Assembly (NCBI RefSeq): GCF_016820585.1 | Contig: NZ_JADHDX010000003.1 | Span: 1-64,000, forward strand | Source: Arthrobacter beigongshangensis | Lineage (GTDB): Bacteria; Bacillota; Bacilli; Bacillales_A; Planococcaceae | Direction: 5' to 3' | DNA: 64,000 nucleotides | Shown: in pieces, positions 62,102-64,000 of the stretch | How the letters are laid out: every line of letters begins with the position of its first letter | Numbering within the stretch: the first letter of the stretch is position 1 | The notes under the pieces: generated by a model | What the model was told of the DNA's origin: nothing | The model's input: the letters and a program-made list of their open reading frames with translations, nothing else | Databases searched by the model: none | Translations under genes and position numbers: made by a program

Positions 62102-62617
62102 ATGAAGCGAATTGCAATTGTAATCACGCATTTTAGCGCGAGTTGTCTAGAATTATTCAATAAAGAATTTAACGAGAATTATACAATAGAAGACTTACAA
62201 GGGAAATTGTTAGTAGAGTTAGATGTTAGATTTGCAGACAGAGTAGATTATTATTTAGCAAATGAATCATTTTTTCTAGATCTACAAGTAATCAAAGATA
62301 GTCAAGATGTAATCCGAAAGTTAAGTGCTCACTATGATATTTATATCGTAACGGCGGCAATGGAATTTCCAGCATCTTTAGCTCCAAAATATCAATGGTT
62401 AAAACAGCATTTTAGTTTTTTGGATGACAAGAACTTCGTTTTTTGTGGAGATAAAAGTATTATTCATGCAGATTATTTAATTGATGATACGCCGAGTCAT
62501 TTAGACACATTTTCGGGACAGGGCATACTATTTACAGCACCGCATAATCGCGATCTAACGGGCTATACTCGCCTCGACAATTGGCAAGAGATTGCAGCTT
62601 ATTTTATGAAAATATAA
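62102..62617 (+). CDS. 5'(3')-deoxyribonucleotidase-like HAD protein with a broken motif I
   Basis: The 171-residue protein keeps most of the NT5C-type HAD fold: EFNENYTIEDLQGK, motif II in YIVTAAMEFPASLAPKYQWL, motif III Lys in VFCGDKSII and motif IV in ADYLIDDTP. Motif I, normally DMDEVxAD just after MKRIAI, reads VITHFSASC, so both catalytic Asp residues are lost. In the +1 frame the same DNA reads SRILARVV, reminiscent of DEVLADVV, which suggests two compensating frameshifts. It is probably inactive as a phosphatase. AAAGGTG lies 8 nt before the ATG at 62102. Confidence 0.75.
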   Translation: MKRIAIVITHFSASCLELFNKEFNENYTIEDLQGKLLVELDVRFADRVDYYLANESFFLDLQVIKDSQDVIRKLSAHYDIYIVTAAMEFPASLAPKYQWLKQHFSFLDDKNFVFCGDKSIIHADYLIDDTPSHLDTFSGQGILFTAPHNRDLTGYTRLDNWQEIAAYFMKI

Positions 62618-62644
62618 AAAACCACCCAAGTCGAGTGGTTTTTA
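62617..62644. terminator. Bidirectional terminator
   Basis: AAAAACCAC / GTGGTTTTT hairpin between the HAD gene and the convergent ferritin gene. Confidence 0.85.
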
Positions 62645-62651
62645 GCATGTC

Positions 62652-63161
62652 TTATTCGCCAGTTTCAGGAGAAAATTGACGTTGACCAAGTTCTTTTTCA
62701 TAAATGAATAATGCGTTTTTATCTTCACCGATACGTTTCAAATACTCGATATGTGTATCAAAGGATGCTTCTTCTTCGACTTGCTCGTCCAAGAACCATC
62801 TTAAAAATGAAATTGTCGCATGTTCTTTTTCTTCCCATGCAAGATCAGTAAGCTCGTAGAAGTTTTTAGTCACTGCTTTTTCCTGTAGCAATCCAGACTC
62901 GAATGTATCTAAAATTGAGCTGAAATCGATTTTAGGCTCAGATGTAGCCGAAAACTTTGCTTGTATGCCACGGTCATTTAAATAATTATAGATTTTCATG
63001 CCATGAAAGCGTTCTTCTTCTGCTTGTTGGAGATAATAATTGGCAAAGCCACTGTAGTTATTATGTTCACAATAGGCGGCCATCGCCATATAAGATTGAG
63101 CGGCGTCAAATTCATTATTCAATTGTTTGTTAAGTGCGTCTGCTAATCGTTGACTGATCAT
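62652..63161 (-). CDS. Ferritin (iron-storage protein)
   Basis: A 169-residue non-haem ferritin. The ferroxidase ligands are in [20 protein letters not shown] (Glu), [20 protein letters not shown] (Glu, Glu, His), and the C-terminal helices are complete. It stores iron as a 24-subunit shell. GGAGGAAG lies 6 nt before the ATG at 63161; the longer frame reaches through the ribosome binding site and is not used. Confidence 0.95.
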   Translation of the reverse strand: MISQRLADALNKQLNNEFDAAQSYMAMAAYCEHNNYSGFANYYLQQAEEERFHGMKIYNYLNDRGIQAKFSATSEPKIDFSSILDTFESGLLQEKAVTKNFYELTDLAWEEKEHATISFLRWFLDEQVEEEASFDTHIEYLKRIGEDKNALFIYEKELGQRQFSPETGE

Positions 63162-63284
63162 ATTATTCTTCCTCCATTTCATGGTGTATAACCTACTTTT
63201 ATTATAAGCGATAGGTCTATGACAATCACTTAATATGTTCATGATAGTTGTGCCTATTGCAAGTATGCAGATTTTTTCGGAAAG

Positions 63285-63609
63285 AATAACATTGAATATC
63301 TACCAGGGGGAAGTAGTCCAGAACTACGGAGCATGTTCGCACAATATAGAGATTTGCATCCAGAAGCTGAACTTACATATATGGGCACTACTCCTAGTTT
63401 ATTTATTCAAGAGCCAGATGTCGGTATTCCAGATGGGTATGATCCAAGGAAAATACCATGGTATATAGATGCAATGGCAAAAAAATCGATTTTATTATTT
63501 CCGATCCTTATATCTCCGCTAGTACAAATGAAATGGTTATGACTATTTCCCAGGCAATAAAAGATGGTTCAGGTGTAGTGGCAATAGATATTAACTTGAA
63601 CTTGATTTA
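63285..63609 (+). pseudogene. Relic of a Cache-domain sensor (probable chemoreceptor) gene
   Basis: Two frames together code part of a Cache domain: [20 protein letters not shown] ... DVGIPDGYDPRKIPWYIDAM, then after a one-base shift DFIISDPYISASTNEMVMTI ... GVVAIDINLNLI and a stop. The shift lies in a run of seven A at 63479-63485, where eight would restore the frame. The N-terminal membrane segment and everything beyond the Cache domain (HAMP, signalling domain) are missing. It resembles the sensor part of the intact chemoreceptor at 20525-22525. Confidence 0.8.
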
Positions 63610-63698
63610 GCAAATTCTTTTGTACTGAAAGCGAAGTGTCAGCTACAGAAGTCGCCCATTTTTCCTTAGTGGTGGAATGAATGCCAGAAAAGCATTTC

Positions 63699-63945
63699 AA
63701 TCAGAGGGAGTTCAAACTCCCTGCTGATTAAGGAGGAATGAAGTTCAATTCCTCCCTGTTAAGCCTCCGACGTACAGGACGTCGCGTTTTTGTTGGCCGG
63801 CGGATGTTAGGGATTTTGAGGAGAGTGGGAAAGGAAACTTAAGTTTGCGACGTTCTGCGGATGCCTTAATTTCTACAAAGTACGCAAAAATACGGCAAAT
63901 CGAACCCTTCTCTGTTCGATTCGCAATTACGCCGAGGCGCAATTG
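63699..63945. repeat. Three-hairpin intergenic repeat, copy G (rearranged, about 250 bp)
   Basis: Two hairpins of type 1 in a row (AATCAGaGGGAGTT/AACTCCC-tg-CTGATT at 63699-63729 and GGAGGAAT/ATTCCTCC at 63732-63755) precede GCCTCCGAC (63763). A hairpin CGACGT-acagg-ACGTCG follows, then CGGCGGATG again, AAACTTAAGTTT, AATCGAAC/GTTCGATT, and hairpin 3 CAATTACGCC/GGCGCAATTG (63924-63945). It looks like a copy with inserted or duplicated modules. The rest of the stretch to 64000 holds no gene I can see. Confidence 0.7.
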
Positions 63946-64000
63946 ATTTATTTGCAGGCACTAACCAATCAAGTGGAAATTAGTATATCAGCTGAATCTT

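Noticed and set aside
63745-63942. A 65-residue leftward reading frame in repeat copy G
   Set aside because: It lies wholly within palindromic repeat DNA and matches no protein family; the open frame follows from the repeat composition.

Overview
The window looks like chromosomal DNA of a low-GC, endospore-forming Bacillales bacterium, most likely Planococcaceae and Sporosarcina-like. The reasons are a GerA-type germinant receptor operon, the menaquinone-7 genes, gene blocks in the order known from Bacillus subtilis (yteA/menA, menFDHBE, dps, ytkD-ytmA, pckA, metK, ytoA, ytpA), frequent TTG and GTG starts with strong purine-rich ribosome binding sites, and typical Firmicutes cis elements (SAM-I riboswitch, T-box, Zur, FapR and cre sites). 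The genus is an inference. No phage, insertion sequence, CRISPR array or rRNA is visible.

Layout. Positions 1-289 hold the end of a tRNA cluster (Asn, Ser, Glu) and its terminator. 449-8702 is the menaquinone block: yteA and menA leftward, menF-menD-menH-menB-menE rightward. menC, the expected partner of menE, is not in the window. 8719-13464 holds a 21-bp-phased repeat array, a Zur-controlled zinc-binding lipoprotein, yidD, dps and a short hydrolase operon. 13467-17023 has divergent pckA and metK, the latter behind a SAM-I riboswitch. 17081-20374 has a truncated gene, small membrane proteins, ytoA, an active-site variant of ytpA and a phosphatase. 20525-28011 carries a chemoreceptor, a signal peptidase-kinase-acetyltransferase group, a UvrD-type helicase joined to two fluoride-channel genes, and a thermonuclease. 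28067-33529 has a T-box-controlled NhaC-type transporter, a second 21-bp array, a type III polyketide synthase with its membrane methyltransferase, and gapN. 33871-48829 is a mix of housekeeping and poorly known genes: a membrane-embedded MutS-like ATPase, an Rpn nuclease, a PadR/DUF1700-DUF4097 pair, PepA, a diguanylate cyclase and an LCP protein. 49077-52737 is the ger operon, 52783-53562 FapR-controlled fabI, 53804-57997 argC-argJ-argB-argD. 58213-64000 ends with stress and metabolic genes, a ferritin, and the relic of a chemoreceptor gene.

The most unusual content is not protein-coding. A family of roughly 130-190 bp intergenic elements recurs at 6270, 10053, 15162, 15558, 18785, 27361 (truncated) and 63699 (rearranged), with a lone first hairpin at 59734. 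Each full copy is a string of three hairpins. Hairpin 1 differs in sequence at every copy but always pairs perfectly over 12-19 bp, hairpin 2 shows compensatory changes, and hairpin 3 overlaps a competing long-range pairing. Copies lie in 5' leaders (metK, ytpA), between divergent promoters and inside an operon. Separately, two tandem arrays (8719-8865 and 29944-30330) share one degenerate motif repeated every 21 bp, two turns of DNA, and both lie between convergent genes. I recognise neither family.

Starts were chosen from visible ribosome binding sites, so several genes begin downstream of the longest possible reading frame. All functional calls rest on reading motifs by eye; no database search was run.
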